Positions 1 to 8,851 of a DNA stretch of 54,139 bases are shown here, one piece after another (position 1 is the stretch's first letter; the number at the start of each line of letters is the position of its first letter). Source of the DNA: CAZNYN01 sp964422205 (GTDB lineage: Bacteria; Synergistota; Synergistia; Synergistales; Synergistaceae); contig CAYRAI010000011.1 in assembly GCA_964422205.1 (NCBI GenBank), positions 1 through 54,139 on the forward strand, read 5' to 3'. The translations under genes and the position numbers were made by a program. The notes beneath the pieces are model-generated. The model saw only the letters and a program-made list of their open reading frames with translations. It searched no databases and had not been told where the DNA came from.

Positions 1-456
1 GACACATGTGCATTGAGATAGAGAAGCTTGTAGAGGTTTCAACTAACGCGCCTGCGTGAGGCGCGACTTGTCGGTCAAGAGAACGTCTACGCTTCAAATG
101 GTTTCAACTAACGCGCCTGCGTGAGGCGCGACACGGCTGTTCCCTTGCGCCTGTCGCTGTGTCAAGTTTCAACTAACGCGCCTGCGTGAGGCGCGACCGA
201 CGCGCCCGAAAACGTGACGTGGTTCGATGAGTTTCAACTAACGCGCCTGCGTGAGGCGCGACGCGAGTTTTGCCAGGGCTGGGAGCAGCAGAGCTGTTTC
301 AACTAACGCGCCTGCGTGAGGCGCGACGTAAAGCAACCTAGAAGTGATGCTGACTATCAGTTTCAACTAACGCGCCTGCGTGAGGCGCGACGTATTACTA
401 GTGCCCACATTTGCAAGAGTTGGTGTTTCAACTAACGCGCCTGCGTGAGGCGCGAC
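1..456 (-). CRISPR. Type I-C CRISPR array (7 full repeats visible, continues left)
   Basis: Seven identical 32-bp repeats lie at 36-67, 101-132, 166-197, 231-262, 296-327, 360-391 and 425-456. On the plus strand each begins GTTTCAACTAACGCGC and ends GAGGCGCGAC. Bases 1-3 (GAC) are the end of an eighth repeat cut by the window edge. Spacers are 32-33 nt and all different. Read on the minus strand the repeat has a 7-bp stem (CGCGCCT/AGGCGCG) around CACGC and ends TTAGTTGAAAC, the usual form of a type I-C repeat and of the 11-nt 5' handle left by Cas5c. The array is therefore read right to left, the leader is at 457-640, and the newest spacer is 392-424. No repeat degeneracy is visible at this end, which suits an active leader-proximal end. 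Spacer targets cannot be determined here. Confidence 0.98.
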
Positions 457-640
457 GGTACTATTTATTTCTTCTGTTTTTCCAGTGCAATTTCCTCTAT
501 AGGGAGCGAACCTTGCAGATTCGCTGTGTCATGGTGCTGTATATTTTTTATTATTTACGTTTTTCTTGACAGTGACTACAACGCGAACTTCTTATACTAA
601 AATTGCTAAATTTAGGTTCGCGGAAGATAAAGTATGTACT
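457..640 (-). promoter_or_regulatory. CRISPR leader between cas2 and the array
   Basis: This AT-rich 184-bp stretch sits directly upstream (minus strand) of the first repeat and directly downstream of cas2, which is where the array promoter and spacer-integration signals are expected. A possible minus-strand promoter is TTGCAC, 17 bp, TAAATA, ending next to the first repeat; this is only weakly supported. GCGAAC or its inverse GTTCGC occurs three times, and GATTCGC once as a near match. Two of these form a long-armed inverted repeat (about 581-620) and two a shorter one (about 508-527). No open reading frame is convincing here. Confidence 0.75.
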
Positions 641-931
641 TTATAATAGAAGCAATCCTTGAGGATTATATGGCTGCTTTGTTCCGCTGTGTTCGACTCT
701 CTTTTCCCAATGTGCGCCAAGGAAGTAATATCTTAAGCTATCCTTGTCATGGTCTATTGTTTTTTCTAATTCAAATCTTAGTTCAGACCATTGCACTGGG
801 TCAACTAAACACTCAAAAACAGAGAATTGAACTCTTTGCCCATAATTTTCACATAATCTGGCCACCTTACGGAGGCGTTTTTTTCCACCGTCACTCTGAA
901 CATTTACATCATAGCTCACGACAACCATCAT
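641..931 (-). CDS. cas2: CRISPR-associated endonuclease Cas2
   Basis: 96-residue Cas2, the dimeric core of the Cas1-Cas2 spacer integrase. It begins MMVVVSYDV, the first beta strand of the ferredoxin fold with the conserved Asp, followed by a basic helix and the Cas2-type FSVFECLVD strand. The open frame extends further upstream, but that part overlaps cas1 in another frame and does not look like Cas2. ATG at 931 is chosen because a GGAGG lies 8 nt before it; ATG at 928 would also be possible. It is the last gene of the cas operon, 5 nt after cas1, and ends just before the leader. Confidence 0.95.
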   Translation of the reverse strand: MMVVVSYDVNVQSDGGKKRLRKVARLCENYGQRVQFSVFECLVDPVQWSELRFELEKTIDHDKDSLRYYFLGAHWEKRVEHSGTKQPYNPQGLLLL

Positions 932-936
932 TTTCA

Positions 937-1971
937 CTACCTCCACACAAACGCAGGATATTCTTTGATATCTCCTCGTATGTAACGGGCTAGTAACATT
1001 GATTGTAAATATGCCAAATTTCCAATCTGTATTTTTTCGCCCGTGAATGGATGAGTAAGTTCGTCTTGTTTTCTGGACTGCCATTCGGCGATAATGGTTT
1101 TTCTTGTTTCATTATTCATTACAACGGCACCGCTTGGCGTTAATGTAAATCCATTAGATTTTATCTGTTTCATATTTATGAGAGAAAGTACAAATCTATC
1201 CGCAAGCCACGTTCTGAATTCCTCCATCAAGTCAAGTGCAAGGCTGGGGCGTCCAGATCTGTCAGTATGCAGAAAACCTACAGCAGGATCGAGGCCTACA
1301 GCCTCAAGTGCAGACGTAATATCATGTGATAATAAAGTATAGACATAAGAAAGCATGGCGTTTACGTTGTCAGTAGGTGGTCTTCTGTTTCTTCCAATGA
1401 ATTTAAAATCTTCTTTCTGCTGAATAATCATAAAGTTAAGCAGGTCAAAATAGTTTTTTGCGGCAATACCTTCTATTCCTCTCATCTCGCTTATAGATTG
1501 CAAGTTCTTTATTTGCAATATGTAGCTGTCAAGCAGAGCGCAAGTATTTTTAAAACTTTTTCCCGTATCTGCATCTTGCTGGTGGTCACGCAGAGAGCGC
1601 TGCAGCACGATTTTGGAGTTTAACAGTTTTCCCAGCAAGATGTTTCGCACCAGTGAGACGCATCTTGTTTCATTGTCTGCAATACGATACTGCTCTCTTC
1701 TTAGTAGGACGTTGCCGTGAACCTCGCCTTGAACGCGAGCTATAAATTTCCCGTACTCTGTAAAGAATGCGAGATTTACTCCATGTTCTGCACAAAAACC
1801 CATTGCAGGGGCAGTCACGTTTACTTGCCCAAAGCACAGTATAGACTCAAAGAGGTGGATGGGAAAAGCTCTGCTCTCCTCTTTGCTAAGGTGAACTATG
1901 ATATTTTCACCCTTCTGAGATATCCATGCTCCCTGTGTTGTAACAAACAACGTATTCAGCATTCGCCTCAT
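937..1971 (-). CDS. cas1: CRISPR-associated integrase Cas1 (type I-C)
   Basis: 344-residue Cas1, the integrase that inserts new spacers next to the leader together with Cas2 and Cas4. The start MRRMLNTLFVTTQG matches type I-C Cas1 proteins, and the length is usual. The N-terminal beta domain includes AEHGVNLAFFTEYGKF. The C-terminal helical domain carries the catalytic signature GFLHTDRSGRPSLALD followed by LMEEFR, with the metal-binding His and acidic residues. The start at 1971 has GGAG 8 nt upstream, inside the end of cas4, and only 3 nt separate the two genes, so translation is probably coupled. Confidence 0.97.
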   Translation of the reverse strand: MRRMLNTLFVTTQGAWISQKGENIIVHLSKEESRAFPIHLFESILCFGQVNVTAPAMGFCAEHGVNLAFFTEYGKFIARVQGEVHGNVLLRREQYRIADNETRCVSLVRNILLGKLLNSKIVLQRSLRDHQQDADTGKSFKNTCALLDSYILQIKNLQSISEMRGIEGIAAKNYFDLLNFMIIQQKEDFKFIGRNRRPPTDNVNAMLSYVYTLLSHDITSALEAVGLDPAVGFLHTDRSGRPSLALDLMEEFRTWLADRFVLSLINMKQIKSNGFTLTPSGAVVMNNETRKTIIAEWQSRKQDELTHPFTGEKIQIGNLAYLQSMLLARYIRGDIKEYPAFVWR

Positions 1972-1974
1972 TTG

Positions 1975-2652
1975 TCATTCTCCGTCAGATATTTTGTAAA
2001 GAGATTTTATGTATTTCTCTGAACTGTCAGCAGACAATGTTATGTCCGGCATACAGAATTCTCTCATGGAGCAGTTTTTACAGTGCTTGCCTTTGTTCGG
2101 TTTTGCCGAATCTTTACTTTCCAACAAATCTCTGCCTCTTGCACATATTTTTCGAACTTCTTCTCTCAATGCAGCCGAGAGTTGTATCTCGGAACGTTTT
2201 CTGGGTTCGCCGTAATATACGGCACCTAGTTTAATTTTTGCGCCGAGCATCTCCTCAAGACAGATAGCCTGAGCGCAGAGTTGAATTTCATCGGCATTAT
2301 CCCACCGCGCGCGCCCACGCTTGTACTCCACCGGATACGGCATCCATCTCTTTTTCCCGAAACCTGCAGAGGGGATTTCTACTCCGTTTGTACTGTCAAG
2401 AACAAACTCAACCATGTCGGCTACACCATAAAGCCCCAGCTCCGACGAGCGGAGCTGGAGGCCGGTTGCCAATTTTAAATCTCCGCGGCTTTTAAGTCCT
2501 GCGGAGTGCACATTATCGTGCAGATGAGCGCCTTCCACGGTGAGTATGTTTTCGGCCCAGAGCTTTTCTACATGTATCAGCGACCACTGTTTTTCACAAA
2601 ACATCAGGTGCTGAAGCCCCGATATGAGAAGCAGCTCTTCGTCTTCAAACAT
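1975..2652 (-). CDS. cas4: CRISPR-associated exonuclease Cas4 (type I-C)
   Basis: 225-residue Cas4, a RecB-family Fe-S nuclease that in type I-C trims prespacers and secures PAM-correct, oriented integration. FCEKQW near residue 18 supplies the first cluster Cys. The RecB-like motif PVEYKRGRARWDNADEIQLCAQA supplies the acidic and Lys catalytic residues plus the QhxxY-like helix. Near the C terminus CKNCSMREFC supplies the other three cluster Cys. The gene follows cas7 by about 11 nt. The ribosome-binding site is weak, so coupling to cas7 is likely. Confidence 0.96.
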   Translation of the reverse strand: MFEDEELLLISGLQHLMFCEKQWSLIHVEKLWAENILTVEGAHLHDNVHSAGLKSRGDLKLATGLQLRSSELGLYGVADMVEFVLDSTNGVEIPSAGFGKKRWMPYPVEYKRGRARWDNADEIQLCAQAICLEEMLGAKIKLGAVYYGEPRKRSEIQLSAALREEVRKICARGRDLLESKDSAKPNKGKHCKNCSMREFCMPDITLSADSSEKYIKSLYKISDGE

Positions 2653-2663
2653 ATCCGCAGCTG

Positions 2664-3485
2664 CTAGAATCCCGGGATTATTTCCGGAGCCAAACCATCT
2701 AGGGCCGTTATCTCATAGTTTCCGTCCGGTTTAACGCTGAGAGTACCGTGTACTTTTGCAGACGAGTACTGCCCCGTTTTGCAGTTATGTTTCCACCAGA
2801 ATACGTTGCAGACTCTCATTGTGCCTTCCGGACGCGCGGATGACGCATCGTTTTCAAAAAGTTTCGGCAGTATCTTTTTGATTTTTTCGGCATCATCATC
2901 ACTGAAGCCGGTTATTTCGGCTAGCTGTGGGTTTATGCTTCCGAAGAACAAGTATGTGCCTTCGTCCACTCTGTGTTTCATCCCCATTGTGTCAGAGGAT
3001 TTCTTCCCATCTTTTGTATCTTCGTTATTGACGCTTTTCGTAATCTGAGTACTTGTTATATTGACGGGAGATACAGAGAAGGCTGTCTGAACCGTCAAAG
3101 GGCCTCTTATACCTATCGACACACCGGCATCGCCGCCCTTATCCGCTTTATACGCAAACACCTGTCCAAAAGCGCGCACATCAAACCACTCTCTGCACGC
3201 TGCTGCAGCAGTCTCTTTTTTATCCAGTTTCTTCTTAAGGTGAGCGTCTGCGCGGGCTTTGAGAGATGCAGCGTCGTCCTTTTTTCTGTCCTCAGACTGA
3301 ACAAATATCTCGCATCCGTCTTCCATAAGCCTGTCTCTCATTTTACGCTTCAGGCAGACATCAGAGACTTCTCCTATGCCGTCATAACTGTGGCGGGGGC
3401 GATTGCCGTCAAGCGGATCCCCGTTTGGATTTGCATTTTTTACAGAAAATATTACCGCGAAATCTATTTTATTTGAAAGAGCCAT
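2664..3485 (-). CDS. cas7: Cascade backbone subunit Cas7 (Csd2 family)
   Basis: 273-residue Cas7 of type I-C, the subunit that polymerises along the crRNA to form the Cascade backbone. The N terminus shows the family signature VKNANPNGDPLDGNRPRHS, and the following helix begins SDVCLKRKMRDRL. The Gly-rich SIGIRGPLTVQTAFS and the MGMKHRVDEGTYLFFG segment are also typical. The length is usual for the family. A strong GGAGG lies about 11 nt before the ATG at 3485, consistent with high expression of this multi-copy subunit. It lies between cas8c and cas4. Confidence 0.97.
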   Translation of the reverse strand: MALSNKIDFAVIFSVKNANPNGDPLDGNRPRHSYDGIGEVSDVCLKRKMRDRLMEDGCEIFVQSEDRKKDDAASLKARADAHLKKKLDKKETAAAACREWFDVRAFGQVFAYKADKGGDAGVSIGIRGPLTVQTAFSVSPVNITSTQITKSVNNEDTKDGKKSSDTMGMKHRVDEGTYLFFGSINPQLAEITGFSDDDAEKIKKILPKLFENDASSARPEGTMRVCNVFWWKHNCKTGQYSSAKVHGTLSVKPDGNYEITALDGLAPEIIPGF

Positions 3486-3507
3486 TATTTGTCGTCCTCC
3501 TTAATAT

Positions 3508-5457
3508 TTAGTTGCTTTCTTTGGATTCCTGAGCTTCGCTGTTAGACTCAGGCTCTTCTTTTTTCTTGTATAACTCATGGCGCTGGCAGTGGTAGCCTAA
3601 GAGGTATTCCGGCGATAGTTTTTTGTTGTCCTCATAATCCCCATCGGCAAACTTTGCATGTATATTGTCCAGAAGGTCTCTTAGATACTTAAGCTGTTTG
3701 GGTCTGCGTGCTTTAAGTCTGCTCATATAAGAGCTCAAGTTTCCCTCAATTTGAGGCCATGTTGAACATGGCCTTTCAGAAAATTTCTGCATCAATTTCA
3801 TCGCAGTTGTATCTCTGCTCTCTCCCGCGACAAACAGAGCCTTATCCTCCAAAAAGTCGGCTACTGCCAGCAGGCGTCCAAACAAGTAATCCCTCGTGCA
3901 TCTGTTTTCTTCCAGCGACATTTGATAACCCCTTTCTATATGGCTGCCCGCATACAGCCCGCAGGCTATTCCCAACAATTTGTTATGTTCCCATGATTCC
4001 GTTGACAGGGGCGAAGACGCTCTTCTGCACACAGAGACAAGTAAATCACTGGGAATGGGAGCACCATCCATGACTGACGGCAGCAATCTCGATACGGTAG
4101 ATTTCAATAGTTCGGGACTCGGTTTGCCCGCATAAGCTATTTTTGCGATTTGGTCTATAGCGGGAGCTCCTATGAACTGCTGATCTTTTCCGAAAAACTG
4201 CCGCCATGCGTACCTTGTGTGGTAATCTTCAAGCCTGGCAAGGAAGTCTGAACCTTTTATCTCACGATAATATGTGATGGCCATTCGCCCCGGCGTGGCT
4301 GAATCCAGTGCCATGACTACGATATCATCTCTGTCCTTGAGCTCTGCTCTGTAGCCTGCTAACTTTTTTTTCAGCTTTAAAGAGTATTCCTGCCCGATAT
4401 CGTTCCCGTTATCAAAATTTTCAGATTCGGAGAGCGAATCCACAGAAATATCATCAAAAAACTCACAGGTACTTGCTACGACTTTTTGTAAACTTGCATT
4501 GCTTACGGCCCAAGCTACAATGACTTGGGTATCATTTTTAAAAGCAGCCTGACGCCCTATTAGCCAGCGAAGTGCAGAGTGAGCTTTTTGCGTAACGTCG
4601 TATCCTATGGTGCAGCACTCTTCGGCATCAGTAAAACGCCCCCTAAAGGTAAAACCGCTCAGATCATTTGCCGATATTAACTTTGCTTTGTCGCCGGAGT
4701 GCCTGATGCGCGAGGGATGGTTTACGGCAAAGGGCATCTCCTCTCCGCTCACATAGCATAAATTCTTATTTGTCTGATGCGACAAAACAAATGATGCCCA
4801 AGATTCCATCAGAGCCTCATTCTTCCATACACGATCTTCAGGTACTCCCGGCAGCATCACCTTCCAGCGCACTAATGCGGAACCTTGGTCAAGAATAGAG
4901 CCCATGTTTTTGTCTTGTTTTTTTGTAAGGTTTTTGAAAATCGGGGGAGGGTTATCTCCTTCCCAGCTTGTAAGTAAAATATTTTTATCATTGGCAAAAA
5001 GAACTTTGGAACGGATTAAATCCCTTACGACTTCTCTCTTTTCGACATATTTCCGTACGGCAGTCAGCATGGGTTCCTCTGAATATTTTTCCCAGGATGA
5101 GATTAGAGAGAGGTATCCCTGCTTTATATCACTTCCGCTTTTAAAATCGTCAAAATATGACGAAGAGACTCCGCCATAGTCAGGATAATCCCCCGCCACA
5201 TACTGTACCTTGTCACAAAGAGGATGGGGTTCTCCTCCGCTTGTCCTTCCTGCGGAAGCTTCTGTCGCGGGCAAAAGTGTCATCTCCTTGGCAACTGCTT
5301 CTGCGGACTTAAAGTTTCCGTCTTTGTCCAAAGTTATTTCAATATGTGCCTGCTGTTCAATATGAGCGGGCGGAGTCGGAAGAGATTCGCCTATGAAGTT
5401 TCCCTTATTCTTCTGGATATTTTCGTATGTTTCGTATAGTTTCTGCATCCAGCTCAT
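3508..5457 (-). CDS. cas8c: Cascade large subunit Cas8c (Csd1 family)
   Basis: 649-residue large subunit of the type I-C effector, which recognises the PAM and opens the target; internal translation of its 3' part commonly supplies Cas11c in this subtype. Csd1 features include LYETYENI at the N terminus, YVSGEEMPFAVNHPSRIRHSGDKAKLISAND with its conserved aromatic and Gly residues, and LRWLIGRQA. The frame is open to 5475, but ATG at 5457 gives a 4-nt ATGA overlap with the cas5 stop and has GGAGG 8 nt upstream, so that start is used. The C-terminal 60 residues are charged and rich in Glu and Ser. I could not settle an internal Cas11c start. Confidence 0.96.
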   Translation of the reverse strand: MSWMQKLYETYENIQKNKGNFIGESLPTPPAHIEQQAHIEITLDKDGNFKSAEAVAKEMTLLPATEASAGRTSGGEPHPLCDKVQYVAGDYPDYGGVSSSYFDDFKSGSDIKQGYLSLISSWEKYSEEPMLTAVRKYVEKREVVRDLIRSKVLFANDKNILLTSWEGDNPPPIFKNLTKKQDKNMGSILDQGSALVRWKVMLPGVPEDRVWKNEALMESWASFVLSHQTNKNLCYVSGEEMPFAVNHPSRIRHSGDKAKLISANDLSGFTFRGRFTDAEECCTIGYDVTQKAHSALRWLIGRQAAFKNDTQVIVAWAVSNASLQKVVASTCEFFDDISVDSLSESENFDNGNDIGQEYSLKLKKKLAGYRAELKDRDDIVVMALDSATPGRMAITYYREIKGSDFLARLEDYHTRYAWRQFFGKDQQFIGAPAIDQIAKIAYAGKPSPELLKSTVSRLLPSVMDGAPIPSDLLVSVCRRASSPLSTESWEHNKLLGIACGLYAGSHIERGYQMSLEENRCTRDYLFGRLLAVADFLEDKALFVAGESRDTTAMKLMQKFSERPCSTWPQIEGNLSSYMSRLKARRPKQLKYLRDLLDNIHAKFADGDYEDNKKLSPEYLLGYHCQRHELYKKKEEPESNSEAQESKESN

Positions 5458-6164
5458 ATTTCTGCCTCCGCCCAAGCTTCACGGGCAAAATTTTTCTTAT
5501 CGACAAATTCAGTAGGCTGCATCGAGCAGACAAATCTGCTGATAAGTTCATCGGGCTTCACGGACGCAAAATCTATCACGCCATATTTCATCTTAGGATA
5601 CCAAAGTCTGCTTAACAATTCCGCATTCTGCGATTCTTCAGGATACAAAAAGCTGTGGAACATCACTCCAAAAGAGACTTCGTCAACATCTTTATAAAAG
5701 CCCTGAGGAGAGTTTGTCCACTCTATAGGCTCGACATATCCCTGACATTCTCTTGTACCAAGCGAAATATCCCTCGTACCGCCGCGTTCAAGATATCTTT
5801 TGAGCATGGACATGTGTTTATTCTCGTTTCTGTCGCACTCCAGCTGACTTGCGTGCTCATTCCATTCAAAGTGAGCCAGGACATGATATTCAACATCGGA
5901 AAGATAATTGTAAAAAGCGAGGCTGTTGCCGCCGGTATAATTCAGAGGCTTGACACTCTTTGTCTGAGTGCGTATTGGTTTCATTATCCGCACCTTATCA
6001 ATCCGCCAGACAAAAGTCGGCTTCCAGTAGATTGACCTTGCAATCCCCCTTAGCGATTCATATGTGGGGACATGATACGAGCACTTCTCTCCTCCTATTC
6101 GTGTAACAGGATCGGAGAAGAGAGCGTATTTGCCCCACAGCCGAAAAGCAATACTGTTTTTCAT
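5454..6164 (-). CDS. cas5: Cas5c, crRNA-processing Cascade subunit (Cas5d)
   Basis: 236-residue Cas5 of type I-C. In this subtype Cas5 replaces Cas6: it cuts the precursor at the base of the repeat hairpin and stays on the 5' handle. Family features are FRLWGKYALFSDPVTRIGGEKCSY at the start, YESLRGIARSIYWKP (the Tyr region), RNENKHMSM with the Lys-His pair expected in the active site, and the Gly-rich GTRECQGYVEP. Length is usual. ATG at 6164 overlaps the cas3 stop (TAATG) and the stop overlaps the cas8c start, so the three genes are translationally coupled. Confidence 0.96.
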   Translation of the reverse strand: MKNSIAFRLWGKYALFSDPVTRIGGEKCSYHVPTYESLRGIARSIYWKPTFVWRIDKVRIMKPIRTQTKSVKPLNYTGGNSLAFYNYLSDVEYHVLAHFEWNEHASQLECDRNENKHMSMLKRYLERGGTRDISLGTRECQGYVEPIEWTNSPQGFYKDVDEVSFGVMFHSFLYPEESQNAELLSRLWYPKMKYGVIDFASVKPDELISRFVCSMQPTEFVDKKNFAREAWAEAEI

Positions 6165-8662
6165 TACATCACCTCCGCACGAAATTTTGAAACTGTCTCG
6201 CTCCCTATACCAAAATCTTCGGAATAATACTCCTCTTTAAGCACCCATATGCTGAACAAGCCGCCGCATGGGCTGATAGAATAGAGGGCACCTTGCTCAC
6301 TAAGTGTTGCTAGTTTATAAGGGTACAAATTAACGGAATACCTTTGTGCTTTATGGATAAGTTTTTTTGCTTCTGCAGGTGAGTACTCTTGGCATAATTT
6401 GGCAATAATCTCCTTTCCCTCACCGTAAGGAACAATAACGCCCTTCGTAGGTGCATCTATAACTTCAAAAAGGTTTCCTGCCGTTCCAAAAGCTTGTCTT
6501 AATTTGCGCCGTCTGTTTGCAGGCGCCATCTTATTTGCGGACAATAAATTGAGTATCGTGTCGGTGCGATCAGCTTTTATACTATACAGCATTTTATCAT
6601 TTAATTTATAGAAATAATAGTCAAAATATTTCTCAATAGTATCAGGTGAAGAGATGTCGTCGTCCTGCGTGTTAAATTCTTCCATAATTCTTAAAGAAAC
6701 GTCTCGTCCTAACTTTATTGATTCGAGTTTATCCAAATTTTCATCATTTTGGTTTATATTTATGATATAAAGATATCCAAACTCAAGATTCCCTTCTCTG
6801 TTCACCCTGCCCCCTGCCTGTATCATGGAGTCGAGACCTGCGACGGAACGTATTCCGCAGTTAAAACTTACATCTATGCCCGCCTCCATCACCTGAGTAG
6901 AGATGCAAATGAGTTTGGCTGTTTTGCTCTTTAGGATAATGTTTATCTCTTCAAGAACCGCTTTCCTATGGGCGGGACACATCTGAGCGCTCAAATGTAC
7001 CGCTTTCACATCTGTCCTGGATCTCACTTCATTGAAAATTCTTTTTGCCGCAGCAGTTGTATTTACAATTACAAGCACATTTCCAAATTCTGCCTGCTTG
7101 TCAAGTATGAAGTCAGCGCATTCTCCCGTTGAGTAGCCTCCTTCTTTTGTCTTATCCACAAACTTTACGCGCTTCAAACTTCTAAAAAGCTCTTCTGGAT
7201 TAGCTATTATCTCGTCATCCCTGCCGTAATATAAACTTCCGTACTTTTTATCAACTCTGTTTAAGCAAGGCTGAGTCGCAGTGCATAGTACGGCTGTAAC
7301 TCCGCATGTATTGACAAGGAAATCCAATACGCCGCAAAAAAGATGAACTGTCTTTATCGGGAGCATCTGTATTTCATCAAAAATAATTACAGAATTTGCA
7401 AACTGGTGGAATTTACGAATGCCTTTAGTTCCTCTCCCGAATATAGCTTCAAGGAATTGGACATTTGTTGTGAATACTATAGGAGCATCCCAATTTTCAG
7501 AAAGCAATTTGCCTTGCCACGTATCAAGCTCTTCCGCAAGATTTGAGTGACATTCAAGTACAACCCTGCCTCTGTCTGCGTCAGTCTCTAAAATATTCCG
7601 CGCCGCAGCTGCATTCTGGTCGATGATGGAGGTGTATGGTATTACGTAAAAGATTCGTTCTATCGGGCTGTTGGTTCCGTAGTGTTTCTTGGCATGTTCG
7701 AGAGCAAAACGCAGAGCAGCCAAAGTTTTGCCGCCGCCTGTCGGTACGGTAAGAGTATAAATTCCCTTAGATCCGAGTCCTCTTCTTCTGCAGTCCTCCG
7801 ATATCGCCGAACGAATGCAATTGACATGAGAGTCCGCGGCAAACAGGGAGAGATGCTTTTCAAGCCTCTCAGAGAGGATATTCCAATCTGTATATTTAGA
7901 GGCGAGTCGGGCTTCAGACGCGCCTTTAACGCAAAAATCTATAGTATCGCACCTGTCCGCATCTATCAGACAGCTCGACAAAAACTTTGCAAAGCATCCC
8001 AGTTTAAATTGGACTCTATCGGAGGAGCAGCTTTCCTCCCTGCTTTTTTCAAGTTCGATCCATGAGGATAGCAAACCCCTAAATTTTTCAAAAACTTTTT
8101 CGTCAGACAACAAAGAATCAACTTGCTCTCCAAGCTCAGTATACTCCGATGACATATAAATAAGTGCTTCCTCTAAGTGAGTTTTTGATACATCCTTGCC
8201 CATCCTTTTGGCAAAAAGATCCGTACCGTCGCTATCCAGCATATCGGTAAGACCGCAGTGGTGACACGCCACACACAGAGCCAAAATTTCTGCGGCTATA
8301 TACTTTTCAGATTTTACAGATTCGCCCTGTTTCTTCGATGCAACCAGATAATTCCATATATACTGAGCACCGGCGGTAGAATGGTCAATCCTGCCTTTTC
8401 CGAAACTTACAGATAACCCCGTATCTCCGGCCTCGTCATTATCCTGTTCATTAATAGAAGAAGATGTTTTGATGTAGTTTTGAAAAACGGAAGAACATTT
8501 GGCTACGTCATGCAGAAAAGCGATAAGTCCGCCCCAAGATCCATAACCTATCTTCGAGGCATATTCACGGGACAGCTTTGCTACACCCGTCAAATGCTCC
8601 TCGAGCGTCTGAATTTGAGAATCTTCTGTGCGAATATGTGCCGCAAACTGCTTTTTGCTCAT
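6164..8662 (-). CDS. cas3: CRISPR-associated nuclease-helicase Cas3
   Basis: 832-residue HD-nuclease and superfamily 2 helicase, recruited by Cascade to degrade target DNA. The N-terminal HD domain shows EEHLTGVAKLS, the LHDVAKCS HD motif, DHSTAGAQY and the CHHCG His pair. The helicase part shows Walker A TVPTGGGKTLAALRFA, motif II IIFDEIQMLP, motif III CTATQP, and motif VI region AGGRVNREGNLEFG. Length fits type I-C Cas3. ATG at 8662 is preceded by GGAGG at 8 nt. It is the first gene of the operon, with the promoter about 90 nt upstream at 8759-8787. Confidence 0.97.
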   Translation of the reverse strand: MSKKQFAAHIRTEDSQIQTLEEHLTGVAKLSREYASKIGYGSWGGLIAFLHDVAKCSSVFQNYIKTSSSINEQDNDEAGDTGLSVSFGKGRIDHSTAGAQYIWNYLVASKKQGESVKSEKYIAAEILALCVACHHCGLTDMLDSDGTDLFAKRMGKDVSKTHLEEALIYMSSEYTELGEQVDSLLSDEKVFEKFRGLLSSWIELEKSREESCSSDRVQFKLGCFAKFLSSCLIDADRCDTIDFCVKGASEARLASKYTDWNILSERLEKHLSLFAADSHVNCIRSAISEDCRRRGLGSKGIYTLTVPTGGGKTLAALRFALEHAKKHYGTNSPIERIFYVIPYTSIIDQNAAAARNILETDADRGRVVLECHSNLAEELDTWQGKLLSENWDAPIVFTTNVQFLEAIFGRGTKGIRKFHQFANSVIIFDEIQMLPIKTVHLFCGVLDFLVNTCGVTAVLCTATQPCLNRVDKKYGSLYYGRDDEIIANPEELFRSLKRVKFVDKTKEGGYSTGECADFILDKQAEFGNVLVIVNTTAAAKRIFNEVRSRTDVKAVHLSAQMCPAHRKAVLEEINIILKSKTAKLICISTQVMEAGIDVSFNCGIRSVAGLDSMIQAGGRVNREGNLEFGYLYIININQNDENLDKLESIKLGRDVSLRIMEEFNTQDDDISSPDTIEKYFDYYFYKLNDKMLYSIKADRTDTILNLLSANKMAPANRRRKLRQAFGTAGNLFEVIDAPTKGVIVPYGEGKEIIAKLCQEYSPAEAKKLIHKAQRYSVNLYPYKLATLSEQGALYSISPCGGLFSIWVLKEEYYSEDFGIGSETVSKFRAEVM

Positions 8663-8751
8663 AAAATCAGCCTCCGTAAATTTTTAATATGTAAAAATTT
8701 TTTCGGTTAACAATCCTGATTTCAAATATCACAAAAGAGACACTTTGAGTA

Positions 8752-8787
8752 CAAATCCATTATAACATTAATTCTTTGGTGTGTAAT
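8752..8787 (-). promoter_or_regulatory. cas operon promoter (upstream of cas3)
   Basis: On the minus strand a perfect -10 TATAAT (8759-8764) is preceded, after 17 bp, by ATTACA (8782-8787), four of six matches to the -35 consensus. Transcription would start near 8752, giving a 5' leader of about 90 nt before cas3. No other good promoter is visible between here and cas2, so this one probably drives all seven cas genes. The -35 box and part of the spacer lie inside the guide-RNA-like target at 8772-8806. Confidence 0.7.
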
Positions 8788-8806
8788 AAGGCAGTAACTA
8801 TTCAGA
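8772..8806 (+). promoter_or_regulatory. Protospacer-like site in the cas3 promoter, with TTC PAM
   Basis: The plus strand reads TTC (8772-8774) followed by TTTGGTGTG from 8775. TTC is the established PAM of type I-C. The pseudo-spacer of the adjacent mini-CRISPR begins TTTGGAGTG, so the seed matches at positions 1-5 and 7-9. The only mismatch is at position 6, the base that type I effectors flip out. Farther on both share AAGGCAGT, offset by one base; the rest is different. A seed-plus-PAM match with poor distal pairing is what is expected of binding without cleavage. Occupancy would cover the -35 box (8782-8787). Confidence 0.65.
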
Positions 8807-8851
8807 TAATAAAAAAAGACCCAGCTTCAAATAAATTAAAGTAGGTCTTTT
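8805..8851 (-). terminator. Intrinsic terminator of the mini-CRISPR RNA
   Basis: Arms AAAAGACC (8814-8821) and GGTCTTTT (8844-8851) pair, with a further CTT/AAG pairing inside and an AT-rich loop. On the minus strand the stem is followed by seven U residues. It ends the guide-like RNA about 20 bp before the cas promoter's -35 box and insulates the two transcription units. The 5' arm overlaps the distal pseudo-spacer. Confidence 0.75.

Noticed and set aside
634..993. Plus-strand open frame opposite cas2
   Set aside because: Antisense to a clear Cas2 gene, no homology recognised and no ribosome-binding site.
932..1084. Longer cas2 start
   Set aside because: The extra residues overlap cas1, do not resemble Cas2, and the internal ATG at 931 has a good GGAGG.
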